A stretch of DNA of 64,000 nt from JAEZHK01 sp040768845 (GTDB lineage Bacteria > Bacillota > Clostridia > Christensenellales > Aristaeellaceae), in NCBI GenBank assembly GCA_040768845.1, contig JAXGME010000004.1, forward strand, positions 62,001 to 126,000, written 5' to 3'. The first letter of the stretch is position 1, and each line of letters begins with the position of its first letter. This document shows positions 16,998-24,395 of this stretch, piece by piece. The position numbers and the translations under genes were made by a program. Below the pieces are notes generated by a model. That model ran no database searches. It worked only from the letters and a program-made list of their open reading frames with translations, and had not been told where the DNA came from.

Positions 16998-17010
16998 GAC
17001 CTTTGCGGCC
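16998..17010. repeat. Right 13-bp target-site duplication of the IS4-family element
   Basis: Identical to 13871-13883. It is followed by GGGCG and seven T, the 3' remnant of a terminator that the insertion split. Confidence 0.85.
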
Positions 17011-17036
17011 GGGCGTTTTTTTGCATCAAAATATTA

Positions 17037-17097
17037 ATCAGGTACTTGACGAATTGTGAAAACAGCGCTATACTGACATTAAATCAGGTACCTGATT
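17037..17097 (+). promoter_or_regulatory. Promoter flanked by two operator-like palindromes
   Basis: TTGACG (17046-17051), 17-bp spacer, TATACT (17069-17074). A 16-bp perfect palindrome AATCAGGTACCTGATT lies at 17082-17097, around the start of transcription. A related imperfect copy (ATCAGGTACTTGAC, 17037-17050) overlaps the -35 box. The layout is that of a repressed promoter with two sites, of a form seen with MarR/PadR-type repressors. No such regulator is encoded nearby. The GC-rich leader 17098-17150 can fold (GCCGC AA GCGGC). Confidence 0.75.
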
Positions 17098-17169
17098 AAT
17101 CGGCGCCTCGCGGCGGGGAGCCGCAAGCGGCGGCGCCTACGGCGGCGCTATTTGAAAGGGGGGATTGAC

Positions 17170-17433
17170 ATGATCACTGCGGTGGAGGACGGCGTGCGGG
17201 GCCTTGTGCCCGACGTCGCGGTCGAGTACCTTCGGAGGATCGTCGAGGGCGACGATGCGATTCTGGCGATACGGCTGGTTCCGGTCAAGCTGTCGGCGGA
17301 CTATGTGCAGGAGATCGTCTGCGAGCGTCCGGACGGAACGATCCGGCGGCGCGTGTTCGGCTTTCCGCCGGTACGCGCGACGCTCTGCGTTTCGCGCGAC
17401 GGGGGCGGGGCCGTGCTGAAGCTCACGGCGTAG
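17170..17433 (+). CDS. Small conserved-looking protein of unknown function (87 aa)
   Basis: 87 residues from ATG 17170, with an AAGGGGGG site 8 bp upstream. The sequence has ITAVEDGVRGLVPDVAVEYL at the start, and a DYVQEIVCERPDG segment followed by a short beta-rich tail. There is no signal peptide, membrane segment, helix-turn-helix or metal motif. The general shape recalls small DUF960-type proteins of Firmicutes, but I cannot support that by eye. It sits behind a promoter with two palindromic sites, so its expression is regulated. Its last 11 bp overlap the 3' end of the convergent serine hydrolase gene. Confidence 0.65.
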   Translation: MITAVEDGVRGLVPDVAVEYLRRIVEGDDAILAIRLVPVKLSADYVQEIVCERPDGTIRRRVFGFPPVRATLCVSRDGGGAVLKLTA

Positions 17434-18742
17434 CGGTGTGCGGAGTCCGGGGCAGGCGGCGCTGGCCGCGGCGGCTTCGCACGGTCAGCGCGCCTTCCGA
17501 AAAGACGTAGTCATTCCGGTCGGCGGGCGACCAGAAGATGCCTTGTCCCATGGGGACGAGAGGAAGTTCCACGCCGTCGCCCCAGGTGAAGCAAAGCGCG
17601 CCGCCCGCAAAGCGCACCTCGCCCAGCGCGTACCGGCCCGCGAGGGCCGCCATGGCTTCAGGTGTGACAGAGGCGTCCATCCGGTCGCAGGTGGTGAGAA
17701 ATCCCGGCGATTCGCGCCCGGCGACCAGGGCGCGGGCGCACGCCGCCAGCGAATCCATCGCGCGCTGGTCCCGCGTCAGGTTGGTCAGGATGATCAGCGC
17801 GCGGCCTGCCTCCGGCCAGCGCGCAAATTCGTTGACATAGCCCGGCCAGAAGCCGCCGTGGCGCAAAAGGGCGCCGCCCTCGTCGATGAACCAGCCCAGG
17901 CCGTATCGCTCGCCCGTTCCGGTATCGACCCAGGCGCGCAGGCGCGCCTGGGCGGTTTCGTTCAGAATGCGCCCGGTCCGGAGCGCCGCGTCCCAGCGGC
18001 CCATGTCACCGATGTTCGTGTAAACAAGTCCTGCGCCGTTGACGCCTTCCAGCGGTACGATGAAACGGGCGCCCGCGGAAGCCTCCGGCCGCGCGAGGGC
18101 ACCGTTTTCGACGACGCGGCTGTCCGCAAAGCCCTCCGGCGCCGGCGCGCCGGCATACCGGTGGTAGACCGCCGTGGCCGTCATGCCGGCCGGCGCAAAC
18201 AGTTCCCGCCGGAGAAACGCCTCAAACCCGCAGTCCGCCGCCTTTTCCACGATGGAGGCGGCCAATTCGTAGGCGATGTTGGAATAGGCCCAGCCCTTTC
18301 CGGGCTCGAAAAGCGGCGCGGGCGGATGGTTTTCCAGGATTTCAATCAATTCGGCGTTTCCGATCGGACGGTCGGTGCGGTCCAGAAATTCGATGCACCA
18401 GTCCTCGTCGGGAAGCCCGCCGGTGTGGTTCAGAAGCATCTCCAGCGTCACGCCGGGGTAGGGCACCTTGGGGAAAAACTTTTGCAGCGGGTCGTCCCAG
18501 GACAGCTTCCCGTGCTGCCACAAGAGCGCGACGGCCGAGGCGGTAAATTGCTTCGTTACCGAAGCCAGGTCAAACAGGCTATCCGGGCGCAGCGGACGGG
18601 GCGCGTCAAAATCGGCCAGGCCCGCCGCGTATTCGTACACCGCTCGACCGCCCTCGTAAACGCCCACCGCGCCGTGAAACGCACCCCGCGCCGCGGCGCC
18701 CTCAAAAAGTGCCCGCAGCCCCTTTTCATCAATCGCGCGCAT
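17423..18742 (-). CDS. Serine hydrolase, class C beta-lactamase/penicillin-binding fold
   Basis: 439 residues from ATG 18742, where an AAGGGG site is correctly spaced; longer frames extend into the promoter. The active-site motifs are SVTK near residue 61 (nucleophile serine and lysine), Y-S-N near residue 153 and HGG near residue 292, as in the beta-lactamase (PF00144-type) family. No signal peptide is seen, so a cytoplasmic esterase, D-aminopeptidase or amidase is as likely as a beta-lactamase. The C-terminal 100 residues form a beta-rich domain (VTPEAMAALAGRYALGEVRF), common in D-aminopeptidase-like members. The divergent neighbour is a peptide importer with D-amino-acid enzymes, so a role on D-peptides is possible but unproven. 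Confidence 0.82.
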   Translation of the reverse strand: MRAIDEKGLRALFEGAAARGAFHGAVGVYEGGRAVYEYAAGLADFDAPRPLRPDSLFDLASVTKQFTASAVALLWQHGKLSWDDPLQKFFPKVPYPGVTLEMLLNHTGGLPDEDWCIEFLDRTDRPIGNAELIEILENHPPAPLFEPGKGWAYSNIAYELAASIVEKAADCGFEAFLRRELFAPAGMTATAVYHRYAGAPAPEGFADSRVVENGALARPEASAGARFIVPLEGVNGAGLVYTNIGDMGRWDAALRTGRILNETAQARLRAWVDTGTGERYGLGWFIDEGGALLRHGGFWPGYVNEFARWPEAGRALIILTNLTRDQRAMDSLAACARALVAGRESPGFLTTCDRMDASVTPEAMAALAGRYALGEVRFAGGALCFTWGDGVELPLVPMGQGIFWSPADRNDYVFSEGALTVRSRRGQRRLPRTPHTATP

Positions 18743-18773
18743 TCCGTCCATCCCCTTGGGTGATAATGAGCGG

Positions 18774-18802
18774 ATTATACCACGCGCGCACCGGCGGCGC
18801 AA
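18774..18802 (-). promoter_or_regulatory. Promoter of the serine hydrolase gene
   Basis: Minus strand TTGCGC (18797-18802), 17-bp spacer, TATAAT (18774-18779). Confidence 0.7.
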
Positions 18803-18895
18803 CGCCGGATTCAAACCGGAAATGCAATTATGCATCGGCATCCGCCAAACATACGCCCAGTGAACGCATACGTGCATAATAATTAACCAAAATGA

Positions 18896-18925
18896 TTGGA
18901 TGAACCCGAGAAATTGCAGTATAAT
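18896..18925 (+). promoter_or_regulatory. Promoter of the peptide ABC operon
   Basis: TTGGAT (18896-18901), 18-bp spacer, TATAAT (18920-18925). The upstream 18830-18895 is AT-rich, with a GCATACGTGCAT half-symmetric sequence that could bind a regulator shared with the divergent hydrolase. Confidence 0.7.
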
Positions 18926-18954
18926 GATTGCAACACAAAAAGGGGGGTATTTTT

Positions 18955-20505
18955 ATGCGCAGACTGCTCGCCGTGGTGCTGGCCGCCCTGATGGCGCTGG
19001 GCGCGGTGCCCGCGATGGCCGCGGCCACCGACGCGGCCCTGACGTTTGTGGTGGCCGACGAGGTCACCGGCACCGACATCCAGATGATTACCTGGGAAAA
19101 CCTGGTGCATGCGCTGATTTACGCGCCGCTGGTTTTGATGGACGAAACCAATACGTCCCTGACGCCCAACATGGTCAGCGCGGTGACTGTGGAAAACGAC
19201 GGCAAGGACATCGTATTCACGATTCCGGAGGGCATCTGCTTTTCAAACGGAGACCCGGTGACGGCCGAGGCGGTGGCCGCCAACTTTGAGCGGTATCGCA
19301 ATGTGTCGGTGTACGCCTCCGATCTGGATCCGGTGACCAGCATTGAGACCGCAGGCGACAAGGTGATCTTCCACTGCGACAAGGCCGCGCCCTACCTGGG
19401 GGCGATGCTGGTGTCCTCGTACAGCGGCGTGGACAACGTGGCCGCCATCGCCGAGGGCGGGGACGATGCGTTCAACCTGTCCGCCGTCACCTACGGCCCG
19501 TATTCCGTTTCCGAGTGGACCCAGGGCCAGCAGATCGTGCTGACCCGCAACGAAAACTACAAGAGCTTCAATCCCTCCTCGACCAACAAAGGGCCCGTGT
19601 ACCCCGCCCAGATCACCATCCGCTTCATCAGCGACGACTACACCCGCGTCAACGAGCTGCTCAGCGGCAGCGTGGATTACATCGACGCCGTGCCCGCCGC
19701 CAACCTCTCGGAGCTTCAGAGCGCGCCGGGCGTCGTGCTGGCCCACACCATGCAGCCGGGCTGCGATTTTCTGCTGCTCAACACCAAGGACCCGATTCTC
19801 GCCGACTACAACGTGCGCCTTGCCATCGCCAAGGGCATCAACCGGCAGGAGCTCTGCGCGGCGCAGGATGACACCATCATCCCCGCCGACGGCTTTCTGA
19901 CCCCGGCGCAGATCGGGTACAGCGCGGAATCCGCGGCCAGCCTGGCCGAGAAGTACGCCTATGACCCCGAGGGCGCGAAGAAGCTGCTGGCGGACGCCGG
20001 CTGGGCCGACAGCGACGGCGACGGCATTCTGGACAAGGACGGCACCAAGCTCTCCTTTGAGTACCTGGTGGCCACCGACTATACGGCGATGAAGAACGCG
20101 GCGCCGGTCATCCAGTACCAGCTCAAGCAGATCGGCGTGGACATGGTGGTGTCCGAACTGGAAGGCTCCGCCATCAAGGCCAAGGCGCTGGAGGGCAACT
20201 ACCAGACCGCGATGCGCAAGTACGCCTGGGCCGACGCCGACATGCTGACCAACCTCTTCGGCACGTCCAGCGGCTACTATTCCGACGCCACCCTCGATCA
20301 ACTGCTGGAGGAGGGGCGTTACATCACCGACGGCGCGGAGCGCGCGGCCAAGTATGCCCAGGCGCAGGACGTAATCTTTGAACAGCTTCCGGGCATCCCG
20401 CTGTTCTACGAGCTGCAGTACAGCGCCTATTCGGACAAGCTCCAGGGGATTCGCTTCAGCAGCACCGGAAACTTCATCGCGGACGATCTGTACAAGGCGG
20501 AGTAA
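18955..20505 (+). CDS. Peptide ABC transporter substrate-binding protein (SBP family 5)
   Basis: 516 residues from ATG 18955 (AAAGGGGGG site); the longer TTG start at 18928 lies at the predicted transcript start and is rejected. A signal peptide with cleavage near AMAAA has no lipobox Cys. The family 5 pattern is clear: FVVADEVTGTDIQMITW, LTPNMVSAVTVENDGKDIVF, the NGDPVTAEAVAANFERY motif, and VRLAIAKGINRQELC. It binds di- or oligopeptides (or nickel or glycosides in relatives) outside the cell. A 37-nt hairpin follows. Five genes of importer and D-amino-acid metabolism lie directly downstream, so peptides containing D-residues or N-acyl-D-amino acids are likely ligands. Confidence 0.9.
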   Translation: MRRLLAVVLAALMALGAVPAMAAATDAALTFVVADEVTGTDIQMITWENLVHALIYAPLVLMDETNTSLTPNMVSAVTVENDGKDIVFTIPEGICFSNGDPVTAEAVAANFERYRNVSVYASDLDPVTSIETAGDKVIFHCDKAAPYLGAMLVSSYSGVDNVAAIAEGGDDAFNLSAVTYGPYSVSEWTQGQQIVLTRNENYKSFNPSSTNKGPVYPAQITIRFISDDYTRVNELLSGSVDYIDAVPAANLSELQSAPGVVLAHTMQPGCDFLLLNTKDPILADYNVRLAIAKGINRQELCAAQDDTIIPADGFLTPAQIGYSAESAASLAEKYAYDPEGAKKLLADAGWADSDGDGILDKDGTKLSFEYLVATDYTAMKNAAPVIQYQLKQIGVDMVVSELEGSAIKAKALEGNYQTAMRKYAWADADMLTNLFGTSSGYYSDATLDQLLEEGRYITDGAERAAKYAQAQDVIFEQLPGIPLFYELQYSAYSDKLQGIRFSSTGNFIADDLYKAE

Positions 20506-20517
20506 TCCGTAAATCGC

Positions 20518-20554
20518 GGAAATGGGGCCGCCGGACCCGCGCGGCCTCATTTCC
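20518..20554 (+). promoter_or_regulatory. Stem-loop between peptide-binding protein and permease genes
   Basis: GGAAATGGGGCCG (20518-20530) pairs with 20542-20554 with one mismatch and an 11-nt loop. No T-tract. Its position parallels the stem-loops after the other three binding-protein genes. Confidence 0.6.
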
Positions 20555-20571
20555 ATCGGCGGGGAGAGCAC

Positions 20572-21510
20572 ATGGCGGAATATGTGGTAAAACGGCTGAT
20601 GCAGGGCGCGCTGGTGGTGCTGGCGGTTACGCTGGTGCTGTTTCTCATCATGCAACTGATGCCGGGGGACCCGATCCTCCTGATCTGCGGGGACCGCGTA
20701 CCCCAGGAAACGCAGCTCGCGGTGCGCCGGGAATGGGGGCTGGATCAGCCGCTGTACGTGCAGTACGCGCGCTGGCTGAGCCACGCCGTTTCCGGCGATT
20801 TTGGCCAGTCCATCACCACGCAGAAGCCGGTGATGATGCTCATTGCCTCGAGGCTGCCCTTCACGCTGATGCTATCCGGCATCGCGCTGGTGCTGCAGTA
20901 CCTGATCGGCGTGCCCATCGGCCTCGTCGCGGCGTTCAAGCGAAACAGTGCCTTTGACCGCGCGGTGGTGTGGATTTCCACGGTGCTGTGGTCGCTGCCG
21001 GGCTTCTGGCTGGGGGTGCTTTTGGTGCTGGCCTTCAGCGTCACGTGGCCCATCTTTCCGGTATCGGGCTATTCCGGGCTGAAATCGCTGGTGCTGCCCC
21101 TCACCGCCGTGGTGGTGCCGGGCCTGGCGCAGGTGATCCGGATGGCCCGCGCCGACGCGGTGGACGTGCTCTATGAAAAAATGGTGGTTACCGCTTACGC
21201 CAAGGGGCTGACCAGCCGCAGGGTGCTGGTCGGCCACGTGCTGCGAAACGCGATGATCCCGACGACCGTCATGTTTTTCCTTTCGCTGCCCTGGGTGATC
21301 GGCGGCTCCGTGGTGGTAGAAAAGATCTTTGCGTGGCCGGGCATGGGGCAGCTTCTCTGGCAGTCGATCGCCAAGCAGGATTACCCGGTGGTGCAGGGCA
21401 TCGTGATGATCATCGCGCTTCTGACGGTGGTGTCGAACACGCTGGGCGATCTTTTGACCGGCTGGCTGGACCCGCGCATCCGCAGCGAGCTGCGCGGGCC
21501 GGCGGCGTAA
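20572..21510 (+). CDS. Peptide ABC transporter permease (DppB/OppB type)
   Basis: 312 residues, six predicted membrane segments (first at residues 9-30). The N-terminus is the usual VKRLMQGALVVLAVTLVLF pattern followed by the extracellular LMPGDPI loop and RREWGLDQPLYVQYARWL. The EAA loop is near residue 200 (YAKGLTSRRVLVGHVLRNAMIP). Start ATG 20572 is preceded by GGGGAGAG. It is 12 bp before the second permease gene. It forms the membrane pore with the 21523 product. Confidence 0.92.
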   Translation: MAEYVVKRLMQGALVVLAVTLVLFLIMQLMPGDPILLICGDRVPQETQLAVRREWGLDQPLYVQYARWLSHAVSGDFGQSITTQKPVMMLIASRLPFTLMLSGIALVLQYLIGVPIGLVAAFKRNSAFDRAVVWISTVLWSLPGFWLGVLLVLAFSVTWPIFPVSGYSGLKSLVLPLTAVVVPGLAQVIRMARADAVDVLYEKMVVTAYAKGLTSRRVLVGHVLRNAMIPTTVMFFLSLPWVIGGSVVVEKIFAWPGMGQLLWQSIAKQDYPVVQGIVMIIALLTVVSNTLGDLLTGWLDPRIRSELRGPAA

Positions 21511-21522
21511 GGAGGGGCGAGA

Positions 21523-22389
21523 ATGGCAAAAAAGCGTTCCGGTCACGCGGGGGCAACCGCCGCCGCGCTGAGAAACCCTTCCTTTGTTATTGGCGCCGCA
21601 CTGCTCTTGGCGGTCGTCGCCTGCGCGGCCCTGGCCGACGTGATCGCGCCCCAGGGCTACGACGCGGTGAACATCATGGAGAAGCTAAAGCAGCCCAGTT
21701 TCATTGATCCGGCGTCGTCCTATCCGCTGGGCACCGACCACATCGGGCGGGACCTTCTGGCGCGCATCGTGCACGGCTCCCGGATTGCGCTTTCGGTGGG
21801 CCTGGTGGCGGTTCTGATCGAAACGCTCATCGGCGTGGTGCTGGGGCTGATCGCCGGATACTACGGCGGAAAGGCCGACAGCGCGATCCTGTTTGTCACG
21901 GACCTCACCTGGGCCGTGCCGCCGGTGGTGCTGGCGCTGGCCATTGTGACGGTGATCGGCTCCAACCTGATGAACGTGGTCATCTCCATCGCGGTGGTCT
22001 CCTGGGCGCAGTTCACCCGCATCGTGCGCGCCCGGACGCAGGCGCTGAAGAACCTGCCCTTTGTCGAGGCGGCGCGGGCCATCGGCGAGTCAGATCTGTC
22101 GATCATCCTGCGCTACATCCTGCCCAACGTGCTCAGTTCCATCGTGGTCATCGGCACGCTGGCGCTGCCCGCGGCAATTCTGTCCACATCGGCCCTCAGC
22201 TTCATGGGCCTGGGCGCGCAGCAGCCGCTGCCGGACTGGGGCAGCATTCTGTCCGACGGCATCAACTACATGCGCAAGCAACCGTTTCTGACCATCGCGC
22301 CCGGCGTGGCGCTGGCGGTTACGGTGCTGGGGTTTAACCTCTTGGGCGAGGGCCTGCGCGAAATGCTGGACCCGAAGCTCAAGGTATGA
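21523..22389 (+). CDS. Peptide ABC transporter permease (DppC/OppC type)
   Basis: 288 residues with a basic N-terminus, a first membrane helix at about residues 24-48 and the family motif YPLGTDHIGRDLLARIVHGS near residue 68. The EAA loop is EAARAIGESDLSIILRYILP near residue 180. The start is ATG 21523 with AAGGAGGGG. It is co-transcribed with the other opp-like genes at short spacing. Confidence 0.92.
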   Translation: MAKKRSGHAGATAAALRNPSFVIGAALLLAVVACAALADVIAPQGYDAVNIMEKLKQPSFIDPASSYPLGTDHIGRDLLARIVHGSRIALSVGLVAVLIETLIGVVLGLIAGYYGGKADSAILFVTDLTWAVPPVVLALAIVTVIGSNLMNVVISIAVVSWAQFTRIVRARTQALKNLPFVEAARAIGESDLSIILRYILPNVLSSIVVIGTLALPAAILSTSALSFMGLGAQQPLPDWGSILSDGINYMRKQPFLTIAPGVALAVTVLGFNLLGEGLREMLDPKLKV

Positions 22390-22399
22390 GGAGGCCGTC

Positions 22400-23371
22400 A
22401 TGAAACCGCTGATTGAGCTGGACCGCCTGTCCATCGGCTACGACACGCCCGATGGGCGGGTATCCGCCGTGAAGGACGTGTCGCTGTCCATCCATCCCCG
22501 GGAAATCTACGCGCTGGTGGGGGAATCCGGCTGCGGCAAGAGTACGCTGGCCGCCTCCATCATGCGCCTGGTGGCTCCGCCCGGCCGCGTGACGGGCGGG
22601 CGCGTGCTTTTTGACGGCGTGGATCTGACGGAATTGACCGATCAGGAGATCGTCCGCTACCGCGGAAAGCGCATTGGGATGATCTTCCAGAACCCGCTGG
22701 ATTCGTTCAACCCGGTTCTGAGCATCGGCAGCCAGATTTCCGAGGCCATCATGATCGACCGCGTGCCCCGGGAGAACGCGCTGAAGCTGACCGTGGACAT
22801 CCTCTCCGACATGCAGATCGCCGATGCCGCGCAGCGCGCGCGGGCCTTTCCCTTTGAGCTGTCCGGCGGCATGCGGCAGCGGGCCATGATCGGCATGATG
22901 ATCAGCCGCAACCCGGAACTGATCATCGCGGACGAGCCCACCACCGCGCTGGACGTGACGATCCAGGCGCAGATTCTGCAGCTGCTCACCTCGCTTAAGG
23001 AGCGGCACGACGTGTCCGTGCTGCTCATCACCCACAACTTCGGCGTGGTGGCCGAGATCGCGGACCGGATCGGCGTCATGTACGCGGGCACGCTGGTGGA
23101 GGAGGGCGACGTGTTCAGCCTGTTTGAAGCGCCGCGCCATCCCTATACCGCCATGCTCATCAGCGCGCTGCCCACCATCCGCAAAACCCAGGGGCGGCTG
23201 ACGGTGATTCCCGGAAACGTCGGGCGGCTGATCGACCCGCCGGCGGGCTGCCGCTTTGCGGGCCGATGCCCTTACGCCATGGATGTCTGCAGGGATCAGC
23301 CCGCGCCCTGGCGCGCGGAGGGCGGCCACCGCTGGGCCTGCCATCTGGAAGGGGGGATGCCCCGTGGCTGA
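22400..23371 (+). CDS. Peptide ABC transporter ATP-binding protein (DppD/OppD type)
   Basis: 323 residues. Walker A GESGCGKST near residue 40, signature LSGGMRQR near residue 157, Walker B LIIADEPTTALDVT near residue 173, and the C-terminal oligopeptide-transporter region with a Cys-containing motif (GCRFAGRCPYAMDVC) that binds an iron-sulfur cluster in studied DppD proteins. The stop overlaps the start of the partner ATPase by 8 bp. Confidence 0.93.
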   Translation: MKPLIELDRLSIGYDTPDGRVSAVKDVSLSIHPREIYALVGESGCGKSTLAASIMRLVAPPGRVTGGRVLFDGVDLTELTDQEIVRYRGKRIGMIFQNPLDSFNPVLSIGSQISEAIMIDRVPRENALKLTVDILSDMQIADAAQRARAFPFELSGGMRQRAMIGMMISRNPELIIADEPTTALDVTIQAQILQLLTSLKERHDVSVLLITHNFGVVAEIADRIGVMYAGTLVEEGDVFSLFEAPRHPYTAMLISALPTIRKTQGRLTVIPGNVGRLIDPPAGCRFAGRCPYAMDVCRDQPAPWRAEGGHRWACHLEGGMPRG

Positions 23372-24380
23372 CGTGCTCAGGGTCGAGGGCATCTCGAAAA
23401 AGTTCGTCACCCCGTCGGGCCTTTTCCGGCGCAGGTACACCGTGGTCAGCGCGGTGGACGACGTGTCCTTCTCCATTTCGGACGGCGAAACCTTTGGCCT
23501 GGTGGGGGAGAGCGGAAGCGGCAAGACCACGGTGGCCCGCATTGCGCTGGGCCTCGAGCGGCCCAGCGCCGGGCGGGTGCTGGTGGACGGCGTGGACATT
23601 TCCACGCTCCGGGGTTCGGGGCTCAAGGAGCTTCGCAGGCGCATGGGCATGGTGTTTCAGGACCCCAGCGCCTCGCTGAACCCGCGGGCGACCATCGGGC
23701 AGACGCTTCGGCGGCCGCTGGAGGTGCACGGCTGCGCTCCCCGGGAGATGGACTCAATGCTGCGGGAGGCCCTGGACAAGGTGCAGCTGACGCCGGACCT
23801 TCTGGACCGTTACCCACACCAGCTTTCGGGCGGCCAGCAGCAGCGCGCCTCCATCGCCCGGGCCATCGTGCTGAAGCCGAAGTTCCTTTTGATGGACGAA
23901 CCCACCAGCGCGCTGGATCTCTCCGTGCAGGCCCACATCCTGAATCTGCTGCTGGACCTACAGCAGCGGGACGGGCTGACCTATCTTTTCATCACCCACG
24001 ATCTGGACGTGGTGAAGTACGTGTCCGACCGGATCGGCGTGATGTACCTGGGGCAGATGATGGAGCTGGCGTCGGTGGAGGGGCTGATGGACGAGCCGCT
24101 GCACCCCTACGCCTGCGGCCTCCTATCGTCCGCACCGGCGTCAAACCCGAGGCTTCGCGGGCGAAAGCGGTTCATGCTCTCCGGCGAGATCGCCGGACAG
24201 GTGGAGGTCTACGACGCGAAACGCGCCATGCGCCGCGGCGTCTCCGGCTGCCGCCTTGCGGCGCGCTGCCCCTTCGCCACGGGCGCCTGCCGGGAGGCGC
24301 GCCCGCCGCTGCGGGAAATCCGCCCCAATCACTTTGCGGCGTGCCTGCGTGCGCCGATCGAAGGGTTATCGATACGCTGA
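23364..24380 (+). CDS. Peptide ABC transporter ATP-binding protein (DppF/OppF type)
   Basis: 338 residues, starting at GTG 23364, which is 7 bp behind AAGGGGGG and overlaps the previous stop; an earlier in-frame ATG (23256) lies deep inside the upstream gene and is rejected. Walker A GESGSGKTT near residue 52, signature LSGGQQQR, Walker B LLMDEPTSALDLS, and the C-terminal Cys motif GCRLAARCPFATGAC. It pairs with the 22400 product as the heterodimeric motor. Confidence 0.93.
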   Translation: MADVLRVEGISKKFVTPSGLFRRRYTVVSAVDDVSFSISDGETFGLVGESGSGKTTVARIALGLERPSAGRVLVDGVDISTLRGSGLKELRRRMGMVFQDPSASLNPRATIGQTLRRPLEVHGCAPREMDSMLREALDKVQLTPDLLDRYPHQLSGGQQQRASIARAIVLKPKFLLMDEPTSALDLSVQAHILNLLLDLQQRDGLTYLFITHDLDVVKYVSDRIGVMYLGQMMELASVEGLMDEPLHPYACGLLSSAPASNPRLRGRKRFMLSGEIAGQVEVYDAKRAMRRGVSGCRLAARCPFATGACREARPPLREIRPNHFAACLRAPIEGLSIR

Positions 24381-24395
24381 AGCGGAGGGAACCCC

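Noticed and set aside
17423..18742. Calling the serine hydrolase a beta-lactamase resistance gene
   Set aside because: The fold motifs are shared with esterases and D-aminopeptidases, and no signal peptide is present, which a resistance enzyme acting on the wall would need.
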